Source of the DNA: Pseudovibrio sp947494035
Lineage (GTDB): Bacteria; Pseudomonadota; Alphaproteobacteria; Rhizobiales; Stappiaceae
Assembly: GCA_947494035.1 (NCBI GenBank)
Contig: CANLTN010000013.1
Location: forward strand, 1-64,000
Length of the DNA stretch: 64,000 bases
Direction: 5' to 3'
The translations under genes and the position numbers were made by a program. Below are positions 24,436 to 33,422 of this stretch, piece by piece; positions within the stretch are counted from its first letter, which is position 1, and the number at the start of each line of letters is the position of its first letter. The notes beneath the pieces were generated by a model. The model saw nothing but the letters and a program-made list of their open reading frames with translations. It was not told the DNA's origin and searched no databases.

Positions 24436-25407
24436 CTAGAATGTGCGCATGACCTGTATGACTGCAGGGCCGATAATGACGATAAAGAGCACCGGCAGGA
24501 AAAACAGCATCATGGGTACGGTTAGTTTGGGCGGCAAGGCGGCGGCTTTTCGCTCTGCTTCCTGCATACGCATCTGCCGGTTTTCATCCGCCAGAACTCG
24601 CAGGGCATGCCCGATTGGTGTGCCGTATCTTTCGGCCTGATTGAGCGCGGTCACCACATTCTTGACGCCATCCAGTCCGGTTCTTTCCGCCAAATTTTCG
24701 TAGGCTTTCCGACGCTCGTCCAGATAAGACAGCTCAGCATTGGCAAGCACAAGCTCCTCCGCCAGTGCAGACGACTGTGCTCCAATTTCTTCTGCAACCT
24801 TGCGAAAGGCTGCTTCAATCGACATGCCGGATTCAACACAGATCAGCAGCAAGTCCATAGCGTCCGGCCATGCGAGGCGAATGCTCTCCTGACGTTTGGT
24901 AATCTGGTTCTGCACATAGATGCTGGGTGCGTAAAACCCAACAGCAGCCCCAAGCAAGCTGATGAAAAGCACACCCAGAAATGCCATCTCTACCTGCATG
25001 ATAAGTGTCAGGTAGGCAAAGATCAGAACTAAGAACGCGACAGGCATGACGATTTGCGAAAACAGATAGGTATATAAGGGAGATGAGCCTCTATACCCGG
25101 CCATTTTAAGCTTTTTAACGGTGCCTTCGTTCGACAGAAGGTTCTTCAGATTATACTTGTCGACAAACTCGCGCACGCTTTCTTTCGGGCTGCTGCGAAG
25201 CGACACGCGTTCCATTTCTTTGCTTTGCGAAAGGCGAAGGCGTTCGCGTGCCCTGATTTTTTCGCGCTCCAGAGCGACCGACTTCATGCGGCTTTTCAGT
25301 TCATCGCGCTCAAAAAGAGGCATCAAAACCGCATAGACTGTGCCAGACACCGCAAGCAGCGTGAGAACAACAACAAACAGATTGCTGTCAATATCTGCAA
25401 TGTTCAT
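24436..25407 (-). CDS. tadC: Tad pilus platform protein TadC
   Basis: A 323-residue type II secretion F-domain membrane protein: an N-terminal helix, a cytoplasmic basic segment, two helices near 115-165, the GspF-like cytoplasmic domain (ICVESGMSIEAAFRKVAEE, AERYGTPIGHALRVLADENR) and a C-terminal helix. With TadB it forms the inner-membrane platform for the CpaF ATPase. It begins 10 bases after tadB and is last in the cpa operon. Confidence 0.92.
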   Translation of the reverse strand: MNIADIDSNLFVVVLTLLAVSGTVYAVLMPLFERDELKSRMKSVALEREKIRARERLRLSQSKEMERVSLRSSPKESVREFVDKYNLKNLLSNEGTVKKLKMAGYRGSSPLYTYLFSQIVMPVAFLVLIFAYLTLIMQVEMAFLGVLFISLLGAAVGFYAPSIYVQNQITKRQESIRLAWPDAMDLLLICVESGMSIEAAFRKVAEEIGAQSSALAEELVLANAELSYLDERRKAYENLAERTGLDGVKNVVTALNQAERYGTPIGHALRVLADENRQMRMQEAERKAAALPPKLTVPMMLFFLPVLFIVIIGPAVIQVMRTF

Positions 25408-25417
25408 CTCAGCGCTC

Positions 25418-26437
25418 CTATATCTTAAAGTCGATCATTTTGCGCATAACCAGAACGCCGAGTGTCATCCAGAACAATCCAATCGCGATGAGGATTAGGC
25501 CGATGTCGGTCTCAAACAACAACACAATGTAGTCTGGAGCGACGAAGTACAGCATGAGTGTCACCAAGAATGGAAGCGATCCAATAATCGCCGCCGACGA
25601 TTTAGCCTCCTGACTCACAGCCCGAATTTTGCCCTTCATGGCCTTTCGCTGGCGCAAGGTTTTTGACAGGTTGTTCAGTGCCTCAGCGAGACTTCCGCCA
25701 GATTGCGATTGAATAGTGATCACGATTGCGAGGAAGTTGGTTTCCTGCAGAGGAACACGTTTAGGCATATTATGAATGGCCTCAGCCATAGGAACGCCCA
25801 TTTGCATCTTTTCGAGCACCAGAGAAAACTCCAGACCGACCGGATCTTTCGCCTCCGTGGATGCAATGTGAATGCAATCACCCAGTGGCATGCCTGATTT
25901 GATGCCGCGAACAATGATATCTACGGCGTTTGGAAACTCATCCAGAAATCGATTGAACCGTTTTTTGCGCCGTCTGGAGACGTAAAACCGTGGCAGGCCA
26001 AAGGTGCCGACAAAAAGCAACGCAATTGAAACCCAGAGGGGTTGGCCCCACAGAAAACTAATTGCGAAGATGATAACGCCGCAAGCTATTGAGATTGTAA
26101 AGTACTTCAGTTTTGACCAGGACAGACCCGCCTGCCCGATCCAATCTGCAAAAGCCGGCTTATCGCTCTTTTTCTTTCTGGCTGCCTGAGCAGCTTCCAT
26201 CGCATTGAGCTGATCTTGAACCGACTTCCTGCGAGCGGTGACATCCACCCTTTGGGAGCGTCCGGTTTGATGGACGCCGCTACTTTGGATGAGACTTTCT
26301 TTTCGTGCCCCCAACTTGTCTTTTGACAGCAATGGGGACAAAAGTGAGTATGTCACGCCGACAACGCAGACCATGATCAAGGCGGTGATGAGGTAGTCTG
26401 CCAACGGCGAGGCAAGGAAGTTTTCCAGATCAGCCAT
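25418..26437 (-). CDS. tadB: Tad pilus platform protein TadB
   Basis: A 339-residue F-domain inner-membrane protein, paralogous to TadC: N-terminal helix, a pair of helices around 115-155, cytoplasmic domain (IVRGIKSGMPLGDCI, SQSGGSLAEALNNLSKTLRQR) and C-terminal helices. The ATG at 26437 overlaps the cpaF stop in an eight-base ATGGCTGA, which points to translational coupling. The longer frame starting six codons earlier has no better site. Confidence 0.93.
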   Translation of the reverse strand: MADLENFLASPLADYLITALIMVCVVGVTYSLLSPLLSKDKLGARKESLIQSSGVHQTGRSQRVDVTARRKSVQDQLNAMEAAQAARKKKSDKPAFADWIGQAGLSWSKLKYFTISIACGVIIFAISFLWGQPLWVSIALLFVGTFGLPRFYVSRRRKKRFNRFLDEFPNAVDIIVRGIKSGMPLGDCIHIASTEAKDPVGLEFSLVLEKMQMGVPMAEAIHNMPKRVPLQETNFLAIVITIQSQSGGSLAEALNNLSKTLRQRKAMKGKIRAVSQEAKSSAAIIGSLPFLVTLMLYFVAPDYIVLLFETDIGLILIAIGLFWMTLGVLVMRKMIDFKI

Positions 26438-27908
26438 GCAGCCCTCCAGACACATCTGAAGCGTCCAGTGCCCGCGCTAGTCTTTCCTCTTCGTTGAAGT
26501 ATCTTGCCCTTTCCCAGAACAGTGGGTGACCGATGCCCGTGGAGCGGTGCTGGCCGACAACTTTGCCATTAGCATCCTCACCGGTGATATCGTAGACAAA
26601 CAAATCCTGTGTTGTGATGACATCCCCTTCCATCCCAACAACTTCGGTGATGTGTGTGATCCGCCGCGAACCATCTCTGAGGCGGGCTGCCTGAATAATG
26701 ATATCGATGGACCCCACAACAATCTCACGCACTGTCTTAGAGGGGAGTGAGAATCCACCAAGGGCGATCATGGATTCAATACGCTTCAGACATTCACGGG
26801 GGGAATTGGAGTGAATGGTGCCCATGGAGCCATCGTGGCCGGTATTCATGGCCTGAAGCAGGTCAAACACTTCGGCACCACGGACCTCACCCACGATTAT
26901 GCGTTCTGGACGCATGCGCAGGCAGTTCTTGACGAGGTCACGCATGGTGATCTCGCCCTCGCCTTCAAGGTTGGGTGGTCTTGTTTCCAGTCTGACAACA
27001 TGGGGCTGCTGAAGCTGGAGTTCTGCACTGTCTTCACAGGTGATGATGCGCTCGTTGCTGTCAATGTAGCGCGTCAGGCAGTTCAGCAACGTGGTTTTGC
27101 CCGACCCTGTACCACCTGAGATCACAGTGTTACAGCGCACACGGCCAATAATTTCAAGGATCTCGGCGCCTTCCGGCGAAATCGTACCGAAGTCCACCAT
27201 TTGATCGAGAGTCAGCTTATCTCTCTTGAACTTACGGATTGTGAGCGCGGGCCCATCCAGTGCAAGCGGCGGGGCAATAACATTCACACGCGACCCATCG
27301 GGAAGACGGGCGTCACAGATCGGACTGGCTTCATCCACACGACGGCCAACCTGTGAAACGATGCGCTGACAGATGTTCATGAGCTGGCGATTGTCGCGGA
27401 AGCGGATATTGGTCTGCTCAACCAAGCCAGCTGTTTCGATATAAACGGTGTGTGCACCATTGACCATGATGTCGGCGATATCATCACGGGCCAGCAAAGG
27501 CTCCAACGGTCCGTATCCCAAGACATCGTTACAGATATCTTCCAGCAGGTCTTCCTGCTCGGAGATCGACATGACGAGGTTTTTCAGGACGATAATGTCG
27601 TTTACGACATCGCGGATCTCGTCGCGGGCATCTTCCGGTTCCAGCCGACTTAACTGGGAAAGATCGATTGCTTCAACCAACGCATTGAAGATGGAGGCCT
27701 TCGTTGCGTAATACTCCTGAGTTCTTTGAGGCTTCGGAGCGCTTTCTTTTGGTTTTTCCTGTTGCGGTTCAACAAGATGCGGTTTCGCGTTGGCTGTGTT
27801 TGGTGCCGGGGCAGCAGGCTTTGTTGTTTGCGCCTGTATCGCTGGGTTTACAGGAGCAGACTTTGGTTTTTTATTCCCAAATTCACCATTGCCACGTCTA
27901 CCAAACAT
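26430..27908 (-). CDS. cpaF: Tad pilus ATPase CpaF/TadA
   Basis: A 492-residue secretion ATPase of the type II/IV superfamily. After a Pro/Ala-rich disordered N terminus of about 60 residues come the N-terminal domain and the ATPase core with Walker A GGTGSGKTTLLN, Asp box TCEDSAELQLQQPHVV, Walker B ERIIVGEVRGAEVFDLLQAM (part) and the His box GSMGTIHSNSPRECL. It powers pilus extension and probably retraction. It lies 41 bases after cpaE and overlaps tadB. Confidence 0.95.
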   Translation of the reverse strand: MFGRRGNGEFGNKKPKSAPVNPAIQAQTTKPAAPAPNTANAKPHLVEPQQEKPKESAPKPQRTQEYYATKASIFNALVEAIDLSQLSRLEPEDARDEIRDVVNDIIVLKNLVMSISEQEDLLEDICNDVLGYGPLEPLLARDDIADIMVNGAHTVYIETAGLVEQTNIRFRDNRQLMNICQRIVSQVGRRVDEASPICDARLPDGSRVNVIAPPLALDGPALTIRKFKRDKLTLDQMVDFGTISPEGAEILEIIGRVRCNTVISGGTGSGKTTLLNCLTRYIDSNERIITCEDSAELQLQQPHVVRLETRPPNLEGEGEITMRDLVKNCLRMRPERIIVGEVRGAEVFDLLQAMNTGHDGSMGTIHSNSPRECLKRIESMIALGGFSLPSKTVREIVVGSIDIIIQAARLRDGSRRITHITEVVGMEGDVITTQDLFVYDITGEDANGKVVGQHRSTGIGHPLFWERARYFNEEERLARALDASDVSGGLHG

Positions 27909-27949
27909 ATTCTTCCGCCTTTGAAATCAACACATAATCAGCCAAAGGG

Positions 27950-29230
27950 CTATTTGCGGACTTTTTTAATCAGTGATGCTATGAGCGACTTGCTCTTTTT
28001 TCGTGTCTCGGCCTTGCCTGTCACCTTCGCTGCGATTTCTTCAAACAACGCAGTAACAGCATGTTTGCTATCAAATTCTGCGATCATCTGACCGTTGTTC
28101 GAGGCTGTCCCGAATAACGCGGGCTCAAATGGCAGCGCAGCCAGCGAGACGACCTCCAATGCCCGACTGAACTCATCCACCTTGATTTCGGGGCGTTTAG
28201 ACATGCCAACTTTGTTCAGAACCAGAAATGGCTTTGCATCGTTAGGGCGAAGCTGGGCGATGCTGTCGACAAGGTTTTTTGCGTTTCGAAGGTTGGCCAG
28301 ATCCGGCTCAGCCACGATCAGGACTTCATCTGCATTTGCAAGGATATGACGCACCCACCCATTCCAGGTATGGGGCACATCAAGAACAACAGTCGGTGTT
28401 CCCTTTCGCATGACCTCAATCAGCTGATCGAACTTGTCGTTTTCAAAGTCATAGGTCTGATCAAGTGTGGCCGGTGCTGCTAACAAGCTCAGCCGGTCAC
28501 TGCATTTGGCAAGCAAGCGATCTAGCAACGTGTCATCAAGCCGATCCGGTGAGGCGATGGCTTCGAGAACTCCTTGCAACGGGTCCTGATTGAAGTCCAG
28601 ACCGGCGGTCCCGAATGGGAGATCCAGATCGGCAATTGCAACGTCACTTTCCAGTGTTTTTGCTATGGACCATGACAGATTGTGGGCGACAGATGACGCT
28701 CCGCTTCCGCCCTTTGCGCCTATGACAGCAATGGTGCGTCCAAACGGTTCGGCATCCGTGTCCGAATAAAACTGCCCTATCGTATTGATAAGCTGCGCGG
28801 TATTGATTGGACCGACTATATATTCGCCAACACCGCGGTTGATGAGCGTCCGATACAGGTTCACATCATTGACACGCCCGATGACAAGGACATTGGTGCC
28901 TGCATCACAAACTTCGGCAAGTTGATCGAGTTCTTCGATCATCTCTTGTGCGCTGGACAAAGACTCCACGATTAATAGATTTGGTGTGGCAGCGCTTTGA
29001 AATGTCTCGATGGCAGCGGCAACGCCACCTTGATGCACCATGGTGTGGGTTCGTGCCATGCGACGGTCCAGACTGGCATTCTGGATCGTGTCAGAGGTTC
29101 TTGCCTCCAAGCAATACGCCTGTACCGAAATACGTGGAATGTTCACGAACTGAAATTCAGAGGTCGACAGCTGACCGGAGTTGCTGATTTGTGTGGCCTG
29201 ATCTGAACCAGAGTATGCAAAATCGCTCAT
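27950..29230 (-). CDS. cpaE: Pilus assembly ATPase CpaE/TadZ
   Basis: A 426-residue MinD/ParA-like protein. An atypical receiver-like domain (about 40-160, VLVIGRVNDVNLYRTLINRG) precedes the ATPase domain with deviant Walker A GAKGGSGASSVAHN and Walker A' DLDLPFGTAGLDF. TadZ/CpaE proteins localise the pilus machine, often at a pole. The gene is between cpaD and cpaF with short gaps. Confidence 0.93.
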   Translation of the reverse strand: MSDFAYSGSDQATQISNSGQLSTSEFQFVNIPRISVQAYCLEARTSDTIQNASLDRRMARTHTMVHQGGVAAAIETFQSAATPNLLIVESLSSAQEMIEELDQLAEVCDAGTNVLVIGRVNDVNLYRTLINRGVGEYIVGPINTAQLINTIGQFYSDTDAEPFGRTIAVIGAKGGSGASSVAHNLSWSIAKTLESDVAIADLDLPFGTAGLDFNQDPLQGVLEAIASPDRLDDTLLDRLLAKCSDRLSLLAAPATLDQTYDFENDKFDQLIEVMRKGTPTVVLDVPHTWNGWVRHILANADEVLIVAEPDLANLRNAKNLVDSIAQLRPNDAKPFLVLNKVGMSKRPEIKVDEFSRALEVVSLAALPFEPALFGTASNNGQMIAEFDSKHAVTALFEEIAAKVTGKAETRKKSKSLIASLIKKVRK

Positions 29231-29241
29231 TTATTATCCCA

Positions 29242-29976
29242 CTAGTTCTGAGCAACCGAAGACACGTTTGCGCCAACGCCGGTTTCGTATTGACCCGCAG
29301 TTGTTTCACCTGCCCTGTTCCGCACCATGATCTCGTTGGTCCGTGCAGGATCGCCGGGTCCCATTGGACGCGGACGTAGCAGATCCGTCGGGTTAGCTAC
29401 CATCGCTGCCAAGTTGGCCTGAGTGGCACAGCCGAAATTATAATAATCACGGTTCCGCTCATCGCCCCTCATAGCATCCGGCCAGTTGCCGCAATCACGG
29501 ACAACGCCTTTGACGCGCATGAATGATAAGCGAACAGGTGCGGATGCACTTAAGTTCGAAACGGGGTAGGTGCGCATAATAATCCGATCATGGCCGACCC
29601 CACCGCTTCTCAACGCTGTGCGGATGTGAGGAGAGATGGCTCTTACAGCAGCCTCATTGGCTGAACCGGATGGGACAAGGACCTCGACAAACCCGTTGCC
29701 GTCGGTTTTTGCCTCCTGACCAAACGCAGAGATAGCTGTTTTCAAGGAGCCATTGAGATTTCTCATATCGCCAGCAACGGGGATATCGAAGTTGTCAGGA
29801 ACTTCAGAAATCACAATTGGATGGCGCTTGCGATAATCAAAGTCCGCCATTGAGTGATCTTCAACATAGGAAGGCTGAGATTTACAAGCCGATAGCAGGA
29901 GGACTGTCCCTGCCAAAACGACGAGGTTCTTTAGTGGGATTTTGTTTTTCATCGCAGGTGAGAATGGTCTTTGCAT
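29242..29976 (-). CDS. cpaD: Pilus assembly lipoprotein CpaD
   Basis: A 244-residue outer-membrane lipoprotein with the lipobox LSAC (Cys about residue 31) and the CpaD-family body (RHPIVISEVPDNFDIPV, RSGGVGHDRIIMRTYPV, FGCATQANLAAMVANPTDLL). It stabilises the CpaC secretin. The ATG at 29976 has AGGAT upstream. A GTG at 29991 that overlaps the cpaC stop as GTGA is the alternative. Confidence 0.9.
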   Translation of the reverse strand: MQRPFSPAMKNKIPLKNLVVLAGTVLLLSACKSQPSYVEDHSMADFDYRKRHPIVISEVPDNFDIPVAGDMRNLNGSLKTAISAFGQEAKTDGNGFVEVLVPSGSANEAAVRAISPHIRTALRSGGVGHDRIIMRTYPVSNLSASAPVRLSFMRVKGVVRDCGNWPDAMRGDERNRDYYNFGCATQANLAAMVANPTDLLRPRPMGPGDPARTNEIMVRNRAGETTAGQYETGVGANVSSVAQN

Positions 29977-29987
29977 TTCACTTATCC

Positions 29988-31439
29988 TCACTCATAGATG
30001 TAGCCAACTTTGCCGTGATAAGTTCCCTTAACAGGCGCATCGGTTGATCTGTAGATCCGGCTCAGCTGATTGAGAAAGATTGTTGACTGATCACTTGGCG
30101 GGGCGAAATTATCGTCGGGGCGAGTAATCTGGGAACGGGCAATGGGCTTTACAACATACGGCGTTACAAAGATGACCAGTTCAGTCTGACGGTTGATGTA
30201 ATCGCGGCTCTTGAACATGGTTCCCAGAATGGGGACGTTCTTCAGCCCAGGAATACCATCAACCTCCTGTGCGTAATTTTGCTTCAGCAGGCCTGCCATG
30301 ACCAAAGTGCCGCCGGAGGGAAGCTCCAACACGGATTCTGCACGCCGGACCTTAAGAGCGGAGACAGCAACAGAGCCTGCAATGCTTACAGCTCCTTCAG
30401 AACTCAGTTCACTGACTTCGGTTTTTACTCTGAGTTTGATACGGCCCTCTGACAACACAACTGGTGTGAAGTCCAGTCCGACACCGAACGGTTTGAACTC
30501 AAGACTTACTTTATTGTCTTCATAGGCAACCGGGATCGGGAATTCACCGCCTGCGAGGAAGCTTGCGTTTTCACCGGATACAGCAACGAGGGTTGGCTCG
30601 GCCAGTGTGCGCATGACGCCTTCGCGTTCCAGCGCTTTGAGCGTAGGAGCGATCGACCCGCCACCAAAAACCAAATCGCCTGCTAATCTTCCCGCATTCA
30701 CAACGGACGGATTTGTATTAAATGCTGGAGCGGTATTGAAGCTGGCATCAAGGGCACCGATCTTGATGGACCCTTGCAGGTTCACCCCGAGCTGCTTGAT
30801 TGTCGTGCGCTCAACTTCGGCAACCGTTACCTTCAGCTGGACCTGATCCTTCTCAGCCACACCAATCGTGTTGACGATCTTCTTCTCATCATTGCCGACA
30901 AATTTCAGCGCGATGTCATAGGCTTGCTGAGCTTCCAACGCTGAAACGGCTGTTCCGGACAGCACCACGCTCTCATTTACAATGTCTGTATTGATTGCGG
31001 AGTTGGGGAGCAGGCGCGCCAGAATCTTAACGAGGCCCGACGGGTCTGGCTGCACACTCAAGTTAAACGAGGCCAGTTGGCGGCCACCGTTGCCGAACAG
31101 GACAAGGGAGGCCTGACCGATTTCGTTGCCGAACACAAACACACGGTTTCGGGTGCGAACAACAGCATCAGCAATGCCCGGATTTGAAACCAGCACATCA
31201 CGGACTTCTTCGTTGGTATTCAGAACAATCGAGCGCCCTTTCCCAACATTGAGCTGGCGAACCTGATTACTGTGCTGAGCGGTCACTTCAACGGTAGCTT
31301 CAAAGTTGGATTGCGCTTGTCCCGTGCCCGGCGCACCCAATGCCAAACCCAAGAGCAGCCCTAAGCTTAGGAGATTTTTGCCAAAGCGTGTACCCTTCGG
31401 TAAACCTCTCATCAGACCAAATTGTCGAAGAAAAATCAT
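29988..31439 (-). CDS. cpaC: Pilus secretin CpaC/RcpA
   Basis: A 483-residue outer-membrane secretin. Signal peptide (LGLALGAPGTGQAQ, about 29-43), pilus N-terminal domain (LNVGKGRSIVLNTNEEVRDV), a BON-like segment (about 150-200), and the secretin domain ending with VSALKVRRAESVLELPSGG and GLKNVPILGTMFKSRDY. It forms the pore through which the pilus passes. A second gene at 19960-20481 encodes only the N-terminal domain of this type. Confidence 0.95.
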   Translation of the reverse strand: MIFLRQFGLMRGLPKGTRFGKNLLSLGLLLGLALGAPGTGQAQSNFEATVEVTAQHSNQVRQLNVGKGRSIVLNTNEEVRDVLVSNPGIADAVVRTRNRVFVFGNEIGQASLVLFGNGGRQLASFNLSVQPDPSGLVKILARLLPNSAINTDIVNESVVLSGTAVSALEAQQAYDIALKFVGNDEKKIVNTIGVAEKDQVQLKVTVAEVERTTIKQLGVNLQGSIKIGALDASFNTAPAFNTNPSVVNAGRLAGDLVFGGGSIAPTLKALEREGVMRTLAEPTLVAVSGENASFLAGGEFPIPVAYEDNKVSLEFKPFGVGLDFTPVVLSEGRIKLRVKTEVSELSSEGAVSIAGSVAVSALKVRRAESVLELPSGGTLVMAGLLKQNYAQEVDGIPGLKNVPILGTMFKSRDYINRQTELVIFVTPYVVKPIARSQITRPDDNFAPPSDQSTIFLNQLSRIYRSTDAPVKGTYHGKVGYIYE

Positions 31440-31449
31440 AGTTTACCTA

Positions 31450-32229
31450 CTAATTCCCGTTGATGGACTGGGATGAGATCCCGTATTTCACAAATTTCAC
31501 GCCGCCTTTGACACGCGGGGGCTGTTTTACCCCGTCCTCAGAATCGGCAGCACTGCGCAAGGAGAGTGAAAGCGTCCCCATCTGGGTTGCTCGGGCGATC
31601 GTCTCCGTCTCATGGGGCAATAATTCCAGTGTCGCTGTGTGATCCGGTGACATGGCCTTCTCGCTGTTCTCAGAAGCTGTTGTGGTGTCAATCGCGAGCA
31701 CCCTGATGTTTTCAAGGAGCGTCTCGCTGATTATCCCGTCATCGCGCTTCTTACCCTGCATGCTGACCAGTACGTCAACTTTATCACCGGGAAGAATGAA
31801 CCCACCGGCTGTGGTTACTGCGTCTACCGGTACAGCAATGGCACGCTTCCCTTTCGGGAGGATCGCAGCCAGAAACCCTTTATCTGTGTCGATCAGACGT
31901 TCTGCCCGGATCGGTTCGCCGCCGAACATTTGTGCTTTCACAATCTGCCCAAGGAATTCCTGATCTGCCTGTGGGTTGGAGCCGCGCAGGATGACACCTT
32001 CGGATACGGAGTCCTCAGGCCACTTTGCCCAGGCCAAATCACCGTCTATGAGTACTGTGCCAACCTTGAGGGCCTTTGCTGCTACAAGAATCTCGAGGGA
32101 TGGGATCTCCTGTTCCTGCACGACTATGGTTGGTGTCTGTTCACGGGACCCTGAAGACAGGTTCAACCAAGCGGCCAGCCCACCGGCACCTAAAGCGATA
32201 ATTAAAACTAATAATCTGGAGGCCTTCAT
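31450..32229 (-). CDS. cpaB: Pilus assembly protein CpaB/RcpC
   Basis: A 259-residue periplasmic protein with an N-terminal membrane anchor (LLVLIIALGAGGLAAWL) followed by an SAF domain (LEILVAAKALKVGTVLIDGDLAW, in part) and the RcpC region GKRAIAVPVDAVTTAGGFILPGDKVDVLV (in part). CpaB is thought to contact peptidoglycan and the secretin. It starts the run cpaB-C-D-E-F-tadB-tadC. The 227 bases upstream, before cpaA, hold no gene. Confidence 0.92.
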   Translation of the reverse strand: MKASRLLVLIIALGAGGLAAWLNLSSGSREQTPTIVVQEQEIPSLEILVAAKALKVGTVLIDGDLAWAKWPEDSVSEGVILRGSNPQADQEFLGQIVKAQMFGGEPIRAERLIDTDKGFLAAILPKGKRAIAVPVDAVTTAGGFILPGDKVDVLVSMQGKKRDDGIISETLLENIRVLAIDTTTASENSEKAMSPDHTATLELLPHETETIARATQMGTLSLSLRSAADSEDGVKQPPRVKGGVKFVKYGISSQSINGN

Positions 32230-32456
32230 GTGGCACCCACCCTCTGAGAGATTTGGCTATGCAGTATTTATTAACTCTAATTTGAACATAATTCGTCAAG
32301 ACATAGTTAATATTCCATAGCGTCTATTAGTTTGTGATTTTTACTTGTACGCACAGAGACAATTGAGGAATGGGCATGAAGAGCAGCAGGTTCTAGCCAG
32401 TGAAACTGTACTAGTTTAAAACATTAATACTTTACTAAGATCTATTGTCTGCCCGC

Positions 32457-32969
32457 TCACAGTGCTGGAAGCTGGGCGAACCAGAGGGTGTTTGGGTAGA
32501 CTTGGATTCCCGCAATTGCGATTGCAATTCCATAGGGTACACCGGCTTCTTTATCGTGTAATTTCAAGAGCCAATGCTGTCCATGCATAAACTGCGGGAA
32601 GTATGGGACCTTGCGCAGGCCTAAGATGAGCAGCGTTAAAAGCCCTCCGTAGATGCTCGTAAGTAAAATGAAGTCCAGCATGTTGACGGAGAGGCCAAAC
32701 CAGAGGGAGATTACGGCTAGAAACTTCACATCCCCACCACCCATGACACCCAGCGCAAACAGACCGAAGCCGATGGCCATAACGCCAAACCCAAGGGCGA
32801 AGCTGAGGCCAACCTGCTCTATCGGTAGTTGTAGCAGGACAGCGAGACCGACAAATGCAGCAGCAATAGCCAAGTTTATTTTGTTGGGAATTCTCATCGT
32901 GAAGAGATCAAAAAAGGCAGCGATCGTAAGCAGTAATGGAAATATGATCAATAGCCCATTTGCAATCAT
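32457..32969 (-). CDS. cpaA: Prepilin peptidase CpaA/TadV
   Basis: A 170-residue type IV-B prepilin peptidase made of about six helices. The two aspartates of the family are in the loop after helix 1 (FFDLFTMRIPNKIN) and in MGGGDVKFLAVISLW (the GxGD motif). It should process the pilin and TadE-like pseudopilins in the inner membrane. It lies 107 bases downstream of the pilin gene. Confidence 0.93.
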   Translation of the reverse strand: MIANGLLIIFPLLLTIAAFFDLFTMRIPNKINLAIAAAFVGLAVLLQLPIEQVGLSFALGFGVMAIGFGLFALGVMGGGDVKFLAVISLWFGLSVNMLDFILLTSIYGGLLTLLILGLRKVPYFPQFMHGQHWLLKLHDKEAGVPYGIAIAIAGIQVYPNTLWFAQLPAL

Positions 32970-33076
32970 GTGGTGACCTCCGCTGCTCGTACCGTCCTAT
33001 GGTTTTGCAGTGGCATTTGCAAAGAAGCTCTTAACACTTGAGGCTTTTATCTCCCAAGATCCCATTATTTACAATT

Positions 33077-33292
33077 TTAATTGGTCGGTTTCACCAATTC
33101 CCACAATTGCAGGTCCGGCTTCGTTTCAGATGCTTGCACGGTGTCATTGACTGGCAGAAAGTCTGAATTGGTGAGCCTTGGAGCGGATACCATCGCAAGA
33201 ATAGTCAAGGCGACGAGCCCGGAGATGAAAGCGAACTCAACGCTTGCGTTGCCCACGTCTCGCTGGAGGAGACCTTTAAGTAAAGAGAGCAT
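33077..33292 (-). CDS. Divergent Flp-type (type IVb) pilin
   Basis: A 71-residue small pilin. The short basic leader (MLSLLKGLLQRDVG) is followed by NASVEFAFISGLVALTILAMVSAP (in part), a hydrophobic helix with Glu at +5 of the likely cleavage site after Gly, and a C-terminal tail of about 30 residues. Standard Flp pilins read G(x)ATAIEYGLI and end soon after the helix; here EF replaces EY and the tail is longer. It may be a minor pilin, with the main Flp elsewhere. Its place upstream of cpaA supports a pilin role. Confidence 0.7.
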   Translation of the reverse strand: MLSLLKGLLQRDVGNASVEFAFISGLVALTILAMVSAPRLTNSDFLPVNDTVQASETKPDLQLWELVKPTN

Positions 33293-33422
33293 CTAAACAC
33301 AACTTGTTGTTATAGTTGCATCTGATGCTACTCTTCGCGGCTAAATCTTAGATTGAGTTGTGCACTCAACTTATTCGCGTATTTGGTGCTGCACTCTAAG
33401 GTTTCATCAAGAAACGGGCAGC

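Noticed and set aside
33353..33369. Inverted repeat TTGAGT/ACTCAA upstream of the pilin gene
   Set aside because: Arms of only six bases and no regulator gene next to it; could easily be chance.
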